From positions 310,001 to 374,000 of the forward strand of contig JAMXDE010000031.1 of NCBI GenBank assembly GCA_026770025.1: DNA of 64,000 bases. The letters are read 5' to 3'. Below the pieces are notes generated by a model. It saw nothing but the letters and a program-made list of their open reading frames with translations. It searched no databases and had not been told where the DNA came from. A program made the translations under genes and the position numbers. Shown piece by piece: positions 53,632 to 63,855 of the stretch. Origin of the DNA: Craspedostauros australis. Its lineage: Eukaryota; Bacillariophyta; Bacillariophyceae; Mastogloiales; Achnanthaceae. How positions within the stretch are numbered: the first letter of the stretch is position 1; every line of letters begins with the position of its first letter.

Positions 53632-54790
53632 CCTGAATGTCGCAACTTCGGCAGTTGGCTTGGCTGTTCGGCTGTTCGGCTGTTCGGTTGGGTAGCTCAG
53701 ATGCAGATGCAGATGACGATGGTGATGACAGGGAAGGTTCGATTCCTTCGCCTCTCTTCGACGCAATCAATGTTGCCGTATTGCTGTTTGGTTCTGTTAC
53801 TATTGGTGCTGCTGCTGCTGCTGCTCTCGGTATTGCTATTGCTGTTGCTGTTGCTGTTGGTATTGCCGCAGCTTGTATTCATGCTCTCTGGCCCACGAAG
53901 CCGTCGACTGATGCATTCATGGTTTGGTCAACTCCGCCAATCGCCACCCGAGCACAGCATCCTCCAGCAACAGAAACCGCCATCGTCATCAGCAGCTTCC
54001 CACCAACAAACAAGCAACAAACAGGCAACAAACAACGAAGAGAGAGACGAGCATCTCATTGTTCCTGTCTTTGGCGCGGTGCACTCGGCACAGCCTCGCC
54101 GTCTGCGTGCGCCACTGTGTTTTCACTCCAATTCAAATCGTGTGAACGCTTTTCAACTGGTTTCGTTCGGATGACGATGCACATGGATCTCGATAGTGTT
54201 TCCAATCATTCGTGATTGTTTACACCAATCATACTGCTTGATTCGTGGGATGCCTCGCCATTTTGGCGCCAACTCAGCTATTATTATCGAAGTAGAACAT
54301 GTTTCGCGCCTTTCCGGGCCACACTTCACACCCACCCACCAAGCCAGCCGCTTTGTTCCTCCCACACGCAGAACGTCCATGGTGTGCAAGCTGTTGGAAG
54401 TTGGAACGGGACAGCATCAATCATCTCCTTCTTGCTCCTCTTCCTGTTCTGCTTCGTGTTGATCGACGGATGCCGGTCTTGCCACTCCTCCTTGTGGCTT
54501 CATGAAGGGAGAAGCATGCTCAGTGAAGGAAACACGAGCATCATCGCCGCCATCGTCGATCATCGTCGATCATCATCCTTGTCATCAATGAAAGGCAATA
54601 GCTAAGCAAGGCTTCTGACGACCTTGCTCCAATCCGAGCGTCGATCCGTCCCCCCTGCAGCTCTGCATCCTCGGATCCTCCATCTTGCTGCCAGACGCAA
54701 CCGCAAGTGCGATACCAGTACGCACACTCGTACCTTCTCGCACTACTACTCTGCAGATACTACGACTATTATACTAAACAAAACGCCATC
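53632..54790. promoter_or_regulatory. Divergent promoter region of the surface-protein pair
   Basis: 1.16 kb between two start codons that face away from each other. It contains CTG/TTG-type triplet runs at about 53805-53872 and a short triple TGTTCGGC repeat near 53665-53690. The ATG at 54791 follows an AAACGCCATC context. No other gene is supported here. Confidence 0.5.
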
Positions 54791-56368
54791 ATGCAACGGC
54801 TGGTCTCGACATGGCTGCTGCTGCCGATGGCCCTGCCTTCATTGCAGCACCGGCCATTCGCGGAGGCCGCTCAGAATGCAAGGAATGATTGGAAGAACAA
54901 TGGCGGCAACTGGTTCTCCCTCACACCACAAGTGGAAGTGCAATGGGGCAAGGCCAAGGATCCGCAGCACGCGCAACGATTGGAGATGCTGCAACGTCGC
55001 TTTCTGCAGAGCGGCAACGCGGCGGAGGACTCGCCGTCCAAGACGTCCGCGGAGACCATGAAGACGGGCATGTCCTCGCCCTTCCTCAACGGCAACGAAG
55101 TCTACTACGATGATTACTCGCAGGCCTGGCGGTTGCTGGGCTTCTACATGGATTGCAACGACAACATGGCCTACCTCAATGGCGACGACGACGACGACCG
55201 CCGCGACATGCGACAGCTCTCGGAAGACGACGGCCAGAAAAGCTGCATGCGGTACCTGCTGTGGGCGGCCTACGTCGATCTCGACCACGAGGGCGACGGC
55301 CTCTACGAGTACATCATGTGGGATCCCAAGAACGACGAATGGAACGTCGACGGCTGTCGCTACGATCCCGATTCCATCACGGACGACGAGGCGCGCCAGA
55401 ACTACGAGGACAACTACCGCTGCGTCAAGATGGATTGCCACGAGGAAGACACGACGCACTTCGAGCTGCTCGGCATCTTCAAGGAGCCCGGTCCGGAGGA
55501 TTGGTTCGAGCAGCTCTTCAAGCACGAAGGCAACTGCGTGTGGACGGAGGATGAGTACAACTTCATGCAGACCTACCGCGAAGTGTGGCCGGAGGAATGC
55601 ACGCAGATCGGAGACGATGAGGATGGCAACGGTCTCTACTACCACATCAAGCCCATCGAGAATGGCTTGATGGACATTGGCATCTACACGGACAAGTACT
55701 GCTCCGTGGACTACACCGGCGAGTACGAACGCGACAATCTCCTCAACGGCCTCCTCACGGCCGAATACTACTACTGCGCCAACGACGACGACGCCAACAA
55801 CAACAATTACAACTACAATTACAACAACGGGGACCTCGATCTCCTGCAGAACATCGACAAATGGAACGAGCTGCTCAGCATCTACACGCTGTGCCAGCCC
55901 TGCGTCGCCTACACCCCGGCATGGATGAAGTCCTACCAGAACGGCAACTACAACAACCGCCAACGCCGTGCCAGCAGCGACGAGGAGTTCGAATGCGAAG
56001 ACGACGCCGGTTACAACAACGTCAACCAATGCATGAAGTTCGCCACGCACACCGACATGATGGTGGCGCGCACTTCCGACGTCATGACGGCGGTGCGTCA
56101 AGGCAGCCTCGCGAGCATCCCCAACGACCTCATCTCCATGTCGGCCCGGCAGCGCAGCCAATTGAGGCAGGTGCCCAGAACGTTCTGGTACGCGCTGGCC
56201 TATTTCGTCGTAGCCACCCTGCTCTACCTCAAGGCCCTGCAGGTGCGGGCCCGCGTGCGGCGTCAGAAGAACATGAAGCAGCCGTTGGTGGAAAAGACGA
56301 AACGCAGAAAGAAGAAACGCAGCAAGGGGGGCAACGTCGGGGTGGACAATGGTGGCGTCATGGCGTAG
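54791..56368 (+). CDS. Acidic single-pass surface protein, diatom-type family (525 aa)
   Basis: First true ATG is 54791, giving a signal peptide (MQRLVSTWLLLPMALPSLQ). The ectodomain has EVYYDDYSQAWRLLGFYMDC, CMRYLLWAAYVDLDHEGDG, YRCVKMDCHEEDTTHFELLG, FKEPGPEDWFEQLFKHEG and CVWTEDEYNFMQTYREVWP, a string of motifs with paired Cys that I know from many diatom hypothetical proteins. A membrane span near residues 460-480 (FWYALAYFVVATLLYLKAL) precedes a strongly basic tail (KTKRRKKKRSKGG). Asp/Asn runs interrupt the conserved blocks. Shares layout and promoter region with the minus-strand neighbour, though their conserved motifs differ, so common descent is not shown. Confidence 0.82.
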   Translation: MQRLVSTWLLLPMALPSLQHRPFAEAAQNARNDWKNNGGNWFSLTPQVEVQWGKAKDPQHAQRLEMLQRRFLQSGNAAEDSPSKTSAETMKTGMSSPFLNGNEVYYDDYSQAWRLLGFYMDCNDNMAYLNGDDDDDRRDMRQLSEDDGQKSCMRYLLWAAYVDLDHEGDGLYEYIMWDPKNDEWNVDGCRYDPDSITDDEARQNYEDNYRCVKMDCHEEDTTHFELLGIFKEPGPEDWFEQLFKHEGNCVWTEDEYNFMQTYREVWPEECTQIGDDEDGNGLYYHIKPIENGLMDIGIYTDKYCSVDYTGEYERDNLLNGLLTAEYYYCANDDDANNNNYNYNYNNGDLDLLQNIDKWNELLSIYTLCQPCVAYTPAWMKSYQNGNYNNRQRRASSDEEFECEDDAGYNNVNQCMKFATHTDMMVARTSDVMTAVRQGSLASIPNDLISMSARQRSQLRQVPRTFWYALAYFVVATLLYLKALQVRARVRRQKNMKQPLVEKTKRRKKKRSKGGNVGVDNGGVMA

Positions 56369-56746
56369 ATCAGTGCGGTGTCATGCAATGGAATGGAATA
56401 TGCGCTGCAGCTATTTTGGGTAAAGCCAGTAAGAAGAGGGAGAAGGACAATGTTAACACTTCAATGTTGTCAACATTCTGATCATAGTGTCTGAAGTGCT
56501 TGCACTCTACACTGGAGCAGAGTAGTGTTCGCTAAGGAGAACCTGAAATGCAGATGGATTGTTCTTTTTGGCGTCAAGTTGAAATCCAGTTGTGGATGCG
56601 ACAAAAGGATTCTGCATCTGGCAGAAGCGCACACCCCTGCCACGGCTCCCACAAATGCAAGCAGCGCACAACAATGTACGAACACATGCGCACCGACGGA
56701 GACGACAGAGACGACAGAGACGACAACAAAGCAAGCGAGATAAGCC
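56369..56746. other. Intergenic, holds promoter and leader of next gene
   Basis: Between two plus-strand genes. A GAGACGACA repeat (GACGACAGAGACGACAGAGA) lies at about 56698-56728, just before the next start codon. No gene. Confidence 0.5.
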
Positions 56747-57562
56747 ATGACGATGAGCGAAGTGAGTGTGGAGGAGACGATCCCCGGCAGTGACGCAGGC
56801 AGTAGCAGCACCAGCAGAAGAAAGAACACGAGCACCAACATGCCCACGACCAAGCCTGGTTCGTTCCCCCTGGTGCTGCGCAGCATGAAATGCGGATACC
56901 TGGAGCTGGTGTGGATGATCGGACAGATGACGCCCGCGAAGGCAAACACCCTGCTGCCGGAACTGTGCGTCAAGATCGCCGAGTACTGCGTCGTGCAGAA
57001 GGTGGTGCCGTCGCAAGTCACGGCCGTCAGCGCGAGTTCGCACGATGGCGCGCACGATCTGTCGTGCAGCTTGGATACGCAAGACGACTCGACGTGGTGG
57101 ATCAGCGGCCGCGACACCATGCAACAAGGTCGCGGACGCGAATGGGTGCAGTACCGCTTGGCTGGTGACGATAGCTACAAGATCAGGGCGCAGTCGCAAT
57201 CGCAGCATCATCTCAAGCTGCTGCAGCCTGCCAAGCCCAGGCGGCTCACGACGATGTGCGTCAAGATCCCGCCGCTTCCGATGGGTCCGCTGAGCGTGAG
57301 GGATTGCCATGTGGAGGCCAAATGCGTGCCGCAAGGCAACGACGAAGCGTGGTCCCAAGTATCACCAAGGTGGACGGTGTCCAACCGGAGCGGGTTGCAG
57401 CGATTCCATTTGCCACGGCCGGTCGATGCGACCGAGGTGCGAATCGTGTGCCATTGCAACCAATTCGCGCCCATCCTCGAAGAGTTCGAAGATGGCGACA
57501 TGATCCAGTCGAGCACAAACTATGCCATCATGGTGGGGTATTTTGCTGTCAAGTTTGAGTAG
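56747..57562 (+). CDS. Galactose-binding-like (F5/8 type C-like) domain protein (271 aa)
   Basis: ATG at 56747 with a second in-frame ATG two codons on. After a Ser/Thr-rich N-terminal 40 residues comes a helical part (GYLELVWMIGQMTPAKANTLLPELCVKIAEYCV) that might be a protein-interaction segment. The second half has the plan of a discoidin-like beta-sandwich: HDLSCSLDTQDDSTWWISG, GREWVQYRLAG, then strands ending ATEVRIVCHC and YAIMVGYFAVKFE. In the fold, the trp-rich first block corresponds to the 'D-DPSTYW-SG' type opening and the last strand closes the sandwich. Ligand unknown. No signal peptide, so intracellular. Confidence 0.55.
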   Translation: MTMSEVSVEETIPGSDAGSSSTSRRKNTSTNMPTTKPGSFPLVLRSMKCGYLELVWMIGQMTPAKANTLLPELCVKIAEYCVVQKVVPSQVTAVSASSHDGAHDLSCSLDTQDDSTWWISGRDTMQQGRGREWVQYRLAGDDSYKIRAQSQSQHHLKLLQPAKPRRLTTMCVKIPPLPMGPLSVRDCHVEAKCVPQGNDEAWSQVSPRWTVSNRSGLQRFHLPRPVDATEVRIVCHCNQFAPILEEFEDGDMIQSSTNYAIMVGYFAVKFE

Positions 57563-57827
57563 CGTGGAGGAGAGGACAAGAGAGGAGATTAGGGAAGAGT
57601 ATGCATCGTTATTCTGCTATTATGGAAAGCAGCGAGGTCCTGTCTAGGATGCTGTGAAGAGCACCTATTCAGAGCCAACTGAGACGGATGACAATGATGA
57701 CGGCGGCGACAGTATTGATAGTGATGCTGCTATCAAAATGGTGGAAGGATTCCGAGCAGCATGAGGTCGATTTGAATGGCGCATGTTACTGTGACCAAAA
57801 GTACGAATGCTCCCATCCCTGCCTCAA

Positions 57828-59378
57828 TTACGTACGCCGACTCTTGGGCAGCATGTAAACGACTTGATTGCGCCCTTCAAATGGCAACGTCGTCGTCTGT
57901 ATGCGCTCATCTTTTAACAGTAGATACTGCATAAGATCATCGTACGTCCGCACGAATCGTGCGGTGCCATCCTGTGTGCTTGCGACAAACCGCGTTGGAA
58001 ACAATCCCGGAAATACGCAACACGGAACTATCGCGAATGGCTTGTCGTATTGCAGTGCGACAGTGACGATGTCCTCCGTGCATTCGTCAGGATGGAGTCC
58101 AATGAGGAGACTGGACGATTGCACGTGATGTCCGCAGCGTGTCAAGAAGTCGTTGGTGTTGAAGAATTGCGCCAAATGTTGCGGCATGGGTGCTTTGGAT
58201 TTGCGGATGCGTTTGACATCTTTCTTTGTGATATTGGTTGTGCCTGTGCATGTGCTTTTGGTTGGGATTGTGGCTGTCGGATCTGGATCAGGCGGCTCAA
58301 TTGGATTTGATACAGCGGAGGTCTCCACCACATCCATGGAAGGCACCGCCTTGCGACCACGCACGAAAGGATCGACCCACGTGCAAGGCGCTTGACCTTG
58401 CACCGCCAGTTCGATGGAGAGCTTGCCCTTCCCGCCCGCAACATCCAGCACCCCGCCCTGTTGCAGGAAGTCTTTGCCGTACGTGTCAATCAACCATGTC
58501 GCAAACAATTGCGCACGCAACGCCTTGGCTCGTTTGTCGCCATGCACATTTGTTGTTGCATTGCCGCTGGTTCGTGCAGCGATGGCTGGACCGTTTTCGG
58601 TTCTGGTTGCATTGGGATCTAGGGACTGCTTCGGTGGTTCCGACTTCGTTCGTTTGTATGCGGGCGCATCGTCGTCGTGGTTCTTGTGCGTATTGAATCG
58701 ACGAAACGCATTGCCACGTGCTTGCAGATAGGCGGAGTAGGATATGCCGCGATCTCCATTCTGTGCCGATGTGACGGCATCATCTCTCGGATTGTTGAGC
58801 AAGGACCATGCGCAAACGTCATATAGCAACAGCGCAGTCGCTTGATTCTGCCGTGTCGGCGTGCTTTTGTCTGTGCTTCTGTCTATGGCCGATGACGATG
58901 CCGACGGCGTTGCTTGGACGATGGTCATCTGAACCTTGGCGCCGTAGGGCAACATGGAAGCCTTGGTTGGGAAGTTGTCGCTCGCATGATGGCTTTGAAG
59001 ATTGCCATCCTGAGACCCATCGTCATTGCTGTTGCTGGGGTGATGCCTCTGCCAATGAATTGAATTGCGCTGAAACCGCATCTTCAGAATCTGCTGCGGC
59101 GACGTCTCAGGGCCGCTGGCGGGAGAGGAAGTGGATGCATTGGCGTGTGTTTCATGCTGAGCTGTCGTGCCGTGAACAGCCGTCTTATCGTGACGGCCAT
59201 CCCCTGAATTGCGGACGCCGCCATTGTTGTGTGCTGAATCCTGTCCATCGCTCCGTCGTTCCACTTGAACATCCACAAACGCCAAGTGCTTTCCCAGGGA
59301 CCGCTTGCGGACGATGTAGCCAATCACTTGGACTTCGTCATGTTCTGTGGGTAGCTGGACCACTGTGCTTCCCATCAT
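57828..59378 (-). CDS. OB-fold plus Methyltransf_32-like SAM methyltransferase (516 aa)
   Basis: The first in-frame ATG is 59378 (MMGSTVVQLPTEHDEVQ); the open frame reaches slightly further 5' without ATG. Residues ~14-35 (EVQVIGYIVRKRSLGKHLAF) look like the first strands of a tRNA-synthetase-type OB fold. A disordered His/Ser/Asp-rich stretch follows. The methyltransferase part starts near residue 290 (LFATWLIDTYGKDFL) with SAM motif I GVLDVAGGKGKLSIELA, and continues with LIGLHPDECTEDIV and FAIVPCCVFPGLFPTRFV, the latter two typical of Methyltransf_32 proteins. Substrate is unknown; the OB fold suggests RNA. Mutual fusion is apparent in one uninterrupted frame. Confidence 0.7.
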   Translation of the reverse strand: MMGSTVVQLPTEHDEVQVIGYIVRKRSLGKHLAFVDVQVERRSDGQDSAHNNGGVRNSGDGRHDKTAVHGTTAQHETHANASTSSPASGPETSPQQILKMRFQRNSIHWQRHHPSNSNDDGSQDGNLQSHHASDNFPTKASMLPYGAKVQMTIVQATPSASSSAIDRSTDKSTPTRQNQATALLLYDVCAWSLLNNPRDDAVTSAQNGDRGISYSAYLQARGNAFRRFNTHKNHDDDAPAYKRTKSEPPKQSLDPNATRTENGPAIAARTSGNATTNVHGDKRAKALRAQLFATWLIDTYGKDFLQQGGVLDVAGGKGKLSIELAVQGQAPCTWVDPFVRGRKAVPSMDVVETSAVSNPIEPPDPDPTATIPTKSTCTGTTNITKKDVKRIRKSKAPMPQHLAQFFNTNDFLTRCGHHVQSSSLLIGLHPDECTEDIVTVALQYDKPFAIVPCCVFPGLFPTRFVASTQDGTARFVRTYDDLMQYLLLKDERIQTTTLPFEGRNQVVYMLPKSRRT

Positions 59379-60426
59379 TGGTGTGGTCTCCAGCGTGTCT
59401 CTGTCGCTCCCTGTTGCCACGGAAGTTGGTGGCTTCCACGATGTCTGTTTCGATGCAGTGTTCCGAACAAAACGAGGACTGAAGTGGACACATCACGATA
59501 CGATCGGAGGCATCATGGAGCGTGCCGTGTGAAGCGATGGTTGTGAATGTCGCTGTCTGTCTGGCTGTTCTCGTGGTGTGGTTGGTCATCGAGATCGTGT
59601 TGTTGGCGCGTCCCGCGATAGGCCGTCCCAACTGTTGGCTTTTGTGTCCGTTCTTGATGACTCTGTTTTTAACTGCCAATCATCGTTTCGACCGAAATTG
59701 TTCCTCCGCAATTAACCTGATTCTTGGTGAACGGCTGATTCATGCTTTGGATCGTGGTTGGCGACACTTCTCATCCATTGTGCTTGTCAACATAGAGGAC
59801 GGCCACCAGTCGTCGGCAAGTGGAACAGAAAGGAAGCAGAGGTTGTTCGGTTTGTACTGGTGATGCCTTCTGTCTCTGTGCGATCGACGTGTACAAATAT
59901 GCTGTCACTTTGGCTCCTTGTCTCCTTGTGTCTTGGGTTGAAGGTGTTCCTGTGACGCGAGTTCAAATCCCAGCGCGGGAGAGAGTGAAGCAAGGTTGGA
60001 GGCAGTAGGAGGAACAGAAAAGGCCATGGCGGTGGGAGGGATTGGATCGTGAGGTTACTGTTCCACTCAGAGCGGTTCGTATCGAAAACGCCTTGTCGCA
60101 CACGCATCACTCCACCTCCAACCACATGCCCATCTCCACTTTCTCATCGGCACTGTTGCGCAAGAGAGTCGTTTTCTTTCTCCCACACGCAACACACGAC
60201 CAACAACAGATCCAATAGCACCTGCGATTCGCAGACAACAGCCATAGCATCTTCCTGCGGCAGGTATGCAGGCAAACAGGCAAATCACACCAAACCTCCT
60301 CTCACTTTATGAGTGCAATACGATCCGACACAAACCGACAACAGCTCCTCAATCACACACTTTCTCACGTCACCACAAATCCTCCAACTCGCACATCAGA
60401 TCACATCACATCAGATCAGGTCCGCC
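59379..60426. other. Divergent intergenic region
   Basis: About 1 kb between the methyltransferase (minus) and a small membrane protein (plus). A 113-codon plus frame at 59522-59863 has a hydrophobic start but no homology I can recognise. Nothing else found. Confidence 0.45.
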
Positions 60427-61143
60427 ATGACGCAACAATCACATGGAGACGACGCAAAGGAGTACTATCTGTCCCTCTCCGACGAAGAGCTCTTCCTCAA
60501 CTTCAGAAACAAGCCACATCGCCTCGGCGACTTCTGCTACGTCCAGGTCTCCGCCCCGTCGTCCTCCAATGCATGCCAGTTCTACGTCAAGGCCGAGTCC
60601 AGCGACATCACCACCTACAACGGTTGGCCACGAACATTTGAATCCGATCAAGGCACGGGCTGCGTCAAGAATGACGACTCTTCCTTCTGCTACTTCAAAG
60701 ATCACAGATACTCTCTCAGCCAGAATGAACGCAACACCATGTGCACGGACTCGGCCCAATCCAACGCTGCGGCGCAGCTGCGCCATGCCATCCATCATAA
60801 TGCTTGCGGAACGTTGCTGATACCCAACACCGCCATAGTTGGCGGCACTGAGAATGGTACCAACCAAATAACGCCAGTCTCGCCAACATCATCATCATCC
60901 AGAAGCTGGGACTCATGCCAAGGCAATTCGCGATCGGACTGTTTCTGGATGCGCTTTGGTTTCATCTGCATCATCGTCGTGTGCTTGCTCATCGTGTGTC
61001 GATGCGCCTTCACGCTGCGGCAGTACCACAAGCACCTGGCGGATCGGCGGTACGAGGCGTCCGCCACTGGTACGAGTAAAGGCAAGGACGAAGCGTCCGT
61101 GGGGTCGGACACTGCCGCGTCGTCGATTGTGGAAGCAGTATAA
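60427..61143 (+). CDS. Small single-span membrane protein, unknown (238 aa)
   Basis: ATG at 60427 (MTQQSHGDDAKEYYLSL). The first ~150 residues contain several Cys (GDFCYVQV, NACQFYVK, GCVKNDDSSFCYF, MCTDSAQ), patterned like a small folded extracellular domain, but no signal peptide is visible. A membrane span lies at about 177-200 (RFGFICIIVVCLLIVCRCAF), followed by a polar tail. Gln/Ser runs precede the span. I do not recognise a family. Codon composition is like its neighbours. Confidence 0.55.
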   Translation: MTQQSHGDDAKEYYLSLSDEELFLNFRNKPHRLGDFCYVQVSAPSSSNACQFYVKAESSDITTYNGWPRTFESDQGTGCVKNDDSSFCYFKDHRYSLSQNERNTMCTDSAQSNAAAQLRHAIHHNACGTLLIPNTAIVGGTENGTNQITPVSPTSSSSRSWDSCQGNSRSDCFWMRFGFICIIVVCLLIVCRCAFTLRQYHKHLADRRYEASATGTSKGKDEASVGSDTAASSIVEAV

Positions 61144-61474
61144 CGGGCCTTTGTTTGGCGGCAAGGGTGTGGGGGACATTGGGTCAACGCAACAGCACAA
61201 AATGTGCAGATAGATGTAGAAACAATAGGTTCGGGATGTAAGCTTCACCAGTCTCCATGAACTGCGGTTTGATCAGCTCAAAATGTTGTACAGGTATAAG
61301 CTTGTGGAGTCCCCGTGCGTACAAGTGGAAGAAGATGCCAAAGATACATTGAGTAGTCAAGTTCTAAACCATGTACGCTATGGATCATCGATGAATGGAT
61401 TGTGCAAATCTTGACTGCTATACACCATTGCGCCATGCACTGCCATCCACTGCCATCCACTGCCATCCACCTTT
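61144..61474. other. Convergent 3' region with a 10-bp repeat
   Basis: Between two genes whose 3' ends face each other. At 61431-61470 the unit TGCCATCCAC occurs three times after one variant copy, just outside the next stop codon. No gene. Confidence 0.6.
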
Positions 61475-62980
61475 CTAAGCCTGCGCGGACTCCTTGGCAT
61501 GCGCAGAAACGATGGGGTGCGTGAAGATGGTGTGGTTGGCACAGAAGTGGTACTCCTGCACGAAGCCATCGCCGATGATGCTCTCCTCGCCGTCCTTCTC
61601 ATGATGGATGTTGGCCCACACCATCCTGCCGTACTGCGGATGAATGTGGACGCCTGCCTTCGGGAAGTGGATGCCGCCGTTGGCTTTTGGCTTCTTCTCG
61701 CAGAAGAGGAAGACGCGTGAGAGCTCTTTCGGATCGACCACGGTCGTTTTCTTCGTCTCTGCCATGTTGCAGTACGGCGCGTATGGTGGACATGGTTCTT
61801 TTGATTTTGCGTCTTCCGGTTCCTGGTAGGTCTCCAGCTGCAGCGCAAAGTCGCTGTTGGTTGCCAGAGATGACATGGACGCCATCGACAGGTCCTTCCG
61901 ATCCATGGCAGGCTCGGACAAGGCGTAGATGCGCTTCATGAGACCCTGAAGTGCTTTGTTGTTGAGGACATTGTCCCACGAAATCGTGGATGCGTCCTCA
62001 TCCTCTGATGATGGCGATGACTCAATGGCGTTCAAAGCGTCGCACTCGGATGGCGATACAAACGAATCCACGCTGAAGATCTTGGAATGCGGACGCGAAT
62101 GGTACACCTTCATTTGGTAGCTATCCGGTCGCATCTTTCCATTAGGTGCATCCGTGTACCGCCATGTCTTGTTGACAACTTCATCCGCCATCTTGAGATC
62201 CGGCGTGGAGCAGGCGTACGGAATGAATGTCTCCGCCATCGTCAATCGCAGGTTGGATTGGAATTGGTGCTCTTCCTGCTTCTTTGCCAAGGTGGTGTTC
62301 AACGAGGTTTCAACGCACTTGGAAAGCTCATCGATTTTGGAATCATCAATGTTGGACAGATCCACAGCATTCTCGCCATCACCTGCCAACACCTTCGCAC
62401 GGCAGCCAGCGACCAAGTCCCTGGCCTCAAGCTGCGAATCCTTCCAGCGATCCGTATGCGTGGCGATGAAGTTCTTGTCAAGTTGAACGACTGTTGTGAC
62501 CATGTCCGTTGATGTGAATGTCGTTGTGCGAATGTTATTGTGCGGATTGAGTTATGAGGATGCAGTTGTGAGATGAGTGAAGCCAGGCAACATAGTCAGG
62601 CTCGAATATTTCACAACAGACCATGGTCAGCTTGCGCGTCACGTACCTTGATCCTCCTCATCGTTGACCTGAATGTAAGCCTTGCGACAAGTCCCGAACT
62701 TGCACTTGCCCGACTTCTTGCCTGGCAGCTCCCTGAGCTCAAACTCATGACCGATGAAGCTGGAGATGGTCTGATCTCCGCCATACGGCGTGCCGTCTCC
62801 TCCAGTGTTGGAATGGAAGGTGATGGGATTATCGTTGCGGTTGATCCACATGGCATCCATGCGCACGCCCGATCTGTTGTGGATCGTGATGGATCGTTGC
62901 GTGGGCGTCTCATGACGCCGCTGGCCCAAGATGGCGGCATTGGCGCTTGTCAACGCGAGGATCGCTGCGAATGCCCTCAT
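61475..62980 (-). CDS. Secreted VHL-beta-like plus prolyl-4-hydroxylase-like protein, two exons
   Basis: Exon 1 is 62980-62647 (donor GTACGT) and exon 2 is 62490-61475 (acceptor ACAACAG). The 156-bp intron joins in frame to give 449 residues. A signal peptide (MRAFAAILALTSANAA) leads. Residues ~30-85 have the plan of a pVHL beta domain: ITIHNRSGV, MWINRNDNP, then TISSFIGHEFELREL (compare NRS...W-x-N...IHSYRGHLW in pVHL). The second half has SKIFSVDSFVSPSECDAL and a late GGIHFPKAGVHIHPQYGRMVW (about 383-402), which resemble the opening and closing segments of P4H 2-oxoglutarate dioxygenases. A clear His-x-Asp iron pair is not seen, so activity is doubtful. Location is secretory pathway or surface. 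Confidence 0.68.
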
Positions 62981-63855
62981 CTCTGCTTCTGCGAATGCTC
63001 TGCGACGCGTTCTGCGGATGTGGAGTGGGAAAGATGAAAAGAGTGTGGAAAGCAGTGGTCTGCTCGATCAGCAATCAGCGGTTGCGTTCCTTCCTTCTCT
63101 CCGTCGCAAGGCTTCTGCTCTGTTGGTCTTGCCTTCGCGTATTGCTCTTGTGTGATGCCTTGCTTCCTTCTTGTCTCCATCCGCAACCTCGATTCATGGT
63201 CGCAACCGTTGCGCCAACGGCTCATTCCGAACGCTGCCAAGCACAACGCGAACGAACATCGCGCACAGAGGGTTCTCGTTGGCCAGTGTCGGTCATTGTT
63301 GCGATGACGGCTTCGCGATTTGGCGGGACGTTGAGTTGATCCGTTCGATTGTTTCATTGGTTCGGTCTGTTGAGTCCAAAAGAGAAACCAAAACACGTCA
63401 GTCGATCGAGTCAACCCGGATCGGGATCGGCTGTGTTGGTGTCAACAAGAAATGTGACACAGCATCAACAACAACGCACCCACCAACTTTCTGTGGAGTA
63501 TCTACGGTCCTCGCCGCGGTGATGTGTGTGATGCTGTGGGATGACCTGGTTTGATGTGTTTGTGGTGCATTGCGATCCACCTCGCCCATCGCTTCCCTCG
63601 TGGTTCGGTTCGAGTTGCTCTCTCACCTCAGGACGCATCGTACGCAACAGGTCACAACTTGGAACAGTCGAGCTGGAGAGGCATCGCTTTGCACACGCTA
63701 CCTGCTTCCATTCTCTTTCTGCAAGTACCGCCCCATTCATTCATTCACTCATTCACTCATTGATCTATTATACCTATTGGTTGATTGATTGACTCATCCC
63801 TTCAATCCATAGATCCATTCATCCTCGTAAAGGACTCGCGCAATTGATCGGCATC
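62981..63855. other. Divergent intergenic region at right edge
   Basis: Upstream of both the VHL-like gene (minus) and the plastid-targeted gene (plus). It ends with an ATTCATTC/TCATTGATT-rich tract at about 63735-63800 close to the next start codon. Frames here are not protein-like. Confidence 0.5.

Noticed and set aside
53690-53755. tRNA-like sequence: TAGCTCAG and a perfect GAAGG-TTCGATT-CCTTC arm
   Set aside because: The T-arm is perfect, but the acceptor ends do not pair and no anticodon arm forms at the right distance. It lies in the leader of the surface-protein gene; chance likely.
54839-56161. 440-codon minus frame
   Set aside because: Shadow of the surface-protein gene; it consists of Val/Leu-rich repeats that mirror Asp/Asn codons.
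59955-59990. tRNA-like GTTCAAATCCC
   Set aside because: The 5-bp stem does not pair and no D-arm precedes it.
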